From positions 868,001 through 932,000 of the forward strand of contig OZ024844.1 in assembly GCA_964017145.1 (NCBI GenBank): a stretch of 64,000 nt of DNA, given 5' to 3'. The position numbers were made by a program, and so were the translations under genes. Source of the DNA: Agrocybe praecox (taxonomy: Eukaryota; Basidiomycota; Agaricomycetes; Agaricales; Agrocybaceae). A model generated the notes under the pieces. It was not told where the DNA came from. It made no database searches and saw nothing but the letters and a program-made list of their open reading frames with translations. Shown here in pieces: positions 61,093-64,000 of this stretch; positions within the stretch are counted from its first letter, which is position 1, and every line of letters begins with the position of its first letter.

Positions 61093-64000
61093 ATGCCCAA
61101 AGAACTATCTCGAGTGCGGGCAAAGGAGCCATATACCGCCGTCGGGAAGATCTTCACGGGTATTGGGAAGATTTTTACTAGTCCGAAAAAGAGGCGCGAT
61201 CCAAAGAAGTCGAAAATTATGGTGGCACCAGTGGGACATAATGAGCGCCAAGAAGGATTGAAAGCTCGACTCGATTCTTTACTGAGAGAAGGAGGTCATC
61301 GAGAACAGTTGACTAGTGCTGCCGCTGGGCAGGAAGAGTCGAACAACACCGAACCTATGGGAGCAGACGATGTATCAATGGACCATGACACTAGATCGCA
61401 AGGTTCAATGGAAATATCTCAGCATGAGGAAGAGGGTGAAGTACGAGCTAGTGAAGAAGGTACAGCTCAAGACGTTGGGACTGGGATTGAGAATACCACT
61501 GTGCCTACGAAGAGGCCAAAACGCATTGAACCCGATAACGAACAGAAGATACTCTACGAGAGGTGGATCGCTGTCCTTCCACAGCTTGTGAACCCCCTAA
61601 TATCATATATTGAATTGACTATGGGTGTTCCTGTTCCGTCTCTCAAATTAAACGCCAATGGGGAATTGAAAGGCTCTTGCGGTGACATCCACAATTGCGA
61701 AACCAAGAAGAATAAGATTCTGTGCTTATTCTATGACCGTACGTGTATCGCTGTATTTCTTATTTTCTGGTCAAAACTCAGCCTATGATTTTTCATAGAT
61801 TTTTTGGAAATATCTGTGATATCGTGCCAGTGTCAAGGCTTGCTACCGATCCTTGTTAGCAATGGATTATTTCCAACATCACCCTATCGACCACGTATGG
61901 CACTCTCAATTGACCTATTGGATTTCTATAATGCTTTGTTTGAACGATCTTGCGAAGCAATAAACGCCATGGCGAATGCTCTGAATACCTCGTATGACAA
62001 AAGAGGTTATGTTATTTCTGACAGTAAAGTGAGTGATGTGATATACATTTCATATGGTCTTGTTGAGCCACCATTGTATTATCAGGGAAATCCAGTGGAA
62101 GATAGTTTCCGCAGAGGACTAGGATATGCAATCCAATGGTATGACGGGCTTCTCCGGCTCATCAGAGATACCATCGAGGAGGCTATCGACGGAGATGATG
62201 TTCATGCCGTACCCATTCCACCCGATTTCGAGGAGGCTCAGATTGTCGAAGAACCTTCATTGCCGGCGTCTCCGTCGTCTACGCCATCTTATGATAAGAA
62301 AAGAGAAGAATGTGCAAAAATACTACGAGATCGATGCCCTGCATGTTTTGGAGGTGTCAATTTTGGGAGATCATGGGATGAGTAAATTTATTCAATTTGT
62401 TAGAAATACAGCATACTAAATTTTTTGAAGAGGGGGTGATATACACATAGCTATTGACGGTAACTTCAATCATCGACATCTCAAATCAGCTGGAAATTCC
62501 CCTCCGTTCTATACACCAGACTACTTTCTTACTAAAGAGGAAGTAGATGCTGTCGGAAGTCACATTGAGTCTGTTCGAAAAAAAAAACCCTATAAAAAGA
62601 AGTCAAAATCCAAGAAAACACCCGACGTTCCCGATGAAGCAATTGACGAATGTGAAAATGGACACACTGCAGGAAATGGAGCTAATGTTAAAACGAATAT
62701 GGATAAGTTTGATGCAGGTGGAGTAATGGGGGCATGCTGCCGACATTCCATTCCTCTTCTGTTAGCCAATATTGATACACCAGGAGAGCAGCAAAAATAC
62801 GCTGTTGCGATGATTCAACACATTTTCACACTTATTCCAAAAAATGCGAATGTTGTGGTTCTTTATGATGTGGGTTGTGTTCTGGATCGTAGCCTAAAAC
62901 TTGTAAGTTAGTTACATGACTTGCCGTTTCAACCGAAATATTAAAATCATGTTTATAGTACGATATTATGCCCTTAGATATATATGAGCGATGCATGTTT
63001 GCGACAAGTGCCATGCATTCATACGCTCATCAGTGGGCTTGCCAACTTGCCTATAATCCCAGGTTGATCAAGGGCCTGGGTTTATCAGACGGCGAGGGTA
63101 TGGAGCGGGTGTGGTCACGCTTATGCAAGTTGATTGGGATCACAAGATACTGCGCGGTGAGACCTTCTTCATTTTAACGATGATTAATTGATGATTCGAA
63201 CCATAGTTCGACAGAAATATAAACGAATTTGGCTTCTCGATAGACACGCTTTTCTTATAGGATCAGAATTGCGTGATGATCTTGGTAAATGGATCAAACG
63301 AAAATTTGACAAAGGCATAAAGATCCAAGAACACGAAGCCCAGAAGATCTTAAAAGAATGTGGGGTTCCAATGTCCGAGCTCAGAAATCAATGGGAATTA
63401 CAAAAAGCAAGTCAGCTATCTATCAAAGCACGTACGTCACAGGCTTCGTATAACGGGCGCTTGTTGCTTACTTATTATCGATTTCATTCCATAGATGCTC
63501 CTGCTAAATTGAAAAAGGATATCGATGCTCTTCTGAATCTTCAATCAGATTTAGAAAATCTTGAACGGACTATCCAGGCCGCCATAGGACCACAAAGTCG
63601 AGGCCGACACGAAACAGAAATAGAAAAGCAATATCTCAAGACAAAACTTGAAGCAGATAGACTTTATTCTTCTCTAGAAATTCCAGAGCTGCCTGAACTT
63701 CGAGGAATCAATCCAGAATTTATTAAATTACTTCTTTTAGCCCGAACTTTAAAAATAAATATCAGAAAGCGGGCTATAGGAAATTTCTTCGAATGGGATA
63801 AACTGGATAGAGCATCCGGAGGAAAAGATATAGCTTTAGGTGAGTAATACTACTGACATTGTAACATTTCTAATTCCCCTGAATTTTTTTTTCTTTTTTT
63901 TTTTTTCACCTCAGGGACAAGTCTTCATCAAATCACACGAAAGGCTATTCAAAACCGTACAGGTCCTCTTATGACCTCTATCAAGAAATTCAATTCGTAC
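61093..64000 (+). CDS. KDZ transposase (CxC1-type), 5' part, cut by window end
   Basis: The ATG at 61093 starts MPKELSRVRAKEP. Exons join in phase: 61093-61738, 61799-62381, 62431-62902, 62959-63156, 63215-63431, 63495-63839 and 63915 onward. Motifs of Kyakuja-Dileera-Zisupton transposases in agaricomycetes are visible: a cysteine-rich CQCQ region, RCPACFGG, AIDGNFNHRHLKSAG (catalytic Asp), YDVGCVLDRSLK, ATSAMHSYAHQWACQL, GLSDGEGMERVWSRL (likely catalytic Glu), RIWLLDRH, HAPAKLKKD and LGTSLHQITRKAI. A lysine-rich insert follows the first catalytic motif. No frameshift or premature stop was found, so this copy may be intact. Element ends were not identified on the left and the 3' end is outside the window. 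Confidence 0.88.

Overview
The window looks like chromosomal DNA from an agaricomycete (mushroom-forming) basidiomycete. Genes are broken by many introns of about 50-65 bases with GT...AG ends. The recognisable families are typical of that group: cerato-platanins, DUF6593 and DUF6699 proteins, F-box proteins with cysteine knuckles, a KDZ (CxC1-type) transposase, PL14 and GH30 carbohydrate enzymes, and a microsomal P450. No rRNA, tRNA, CRISPR array or bacterial-type operon was seen by eye. Without tools, I cannot name the species.

Layout. 1-14 kb is gene-poor: an unidentified multi-exon gene (741-2461, minus), a decayed Tc1/mariner element with intact terminal inverted repeats and TA duplications (3436-4049), a two-exon unknown gene (6696-7323, minus) and weak coding traces. 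A single-exon secreted GH30 glycosidase lies at 14251-15702. 15.7-28.7 kb is again nearly gene-free and carries old duplications: a diverged locus pair (11.2-12.3 and 23.9-24.8 kb), a hairpin between direct repeats (22.7-22.9 kb) and a two-unit tandem repeat (25.5-26.5 kb). A secreted PL14 polysaccharide lyase sits at 28766-30014 (minus). It is divergent to a DUF6593-type gene (31314-32558) that seems to carry a frameshift.

33-38.5 kb is a cluster of four cerato-platanin genes, all on the minus strand and all with TATA boxes. The first two lie in a tandem duplication of about 1.7 kb that also copied the 3' end of the DUF6593 gene, making a chimeric ORF. 40.5-47.3 kb is an inverted pair of F-box genes. 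The left copy has ten exons with fully consistent splice phases. The right copy is a pseudogene with four separate lesions, one of them a 161-bp palindromic MITE in exon 2. Next come a Ser/Thr kinase with a very long insertion in its N-lobe (47997-51611, minus), a P450 with a 12-nt micro-exon (52872-55247, minus), a proline-rich DUF6699 protein (58503-60172, plus) and a KDZ transposase running off the right edge (61093-64000).

How the genes relate. GH30, PL14 and the cerato-platanins are all predicted to be secreted and to act on polysaccharides or surfaces, but they are not an operon and co-regulation is only a guess. The main stories here are local duplication and decay: the cerato-platanin expansion, the F-box inverted repeat and the transposon remnants.
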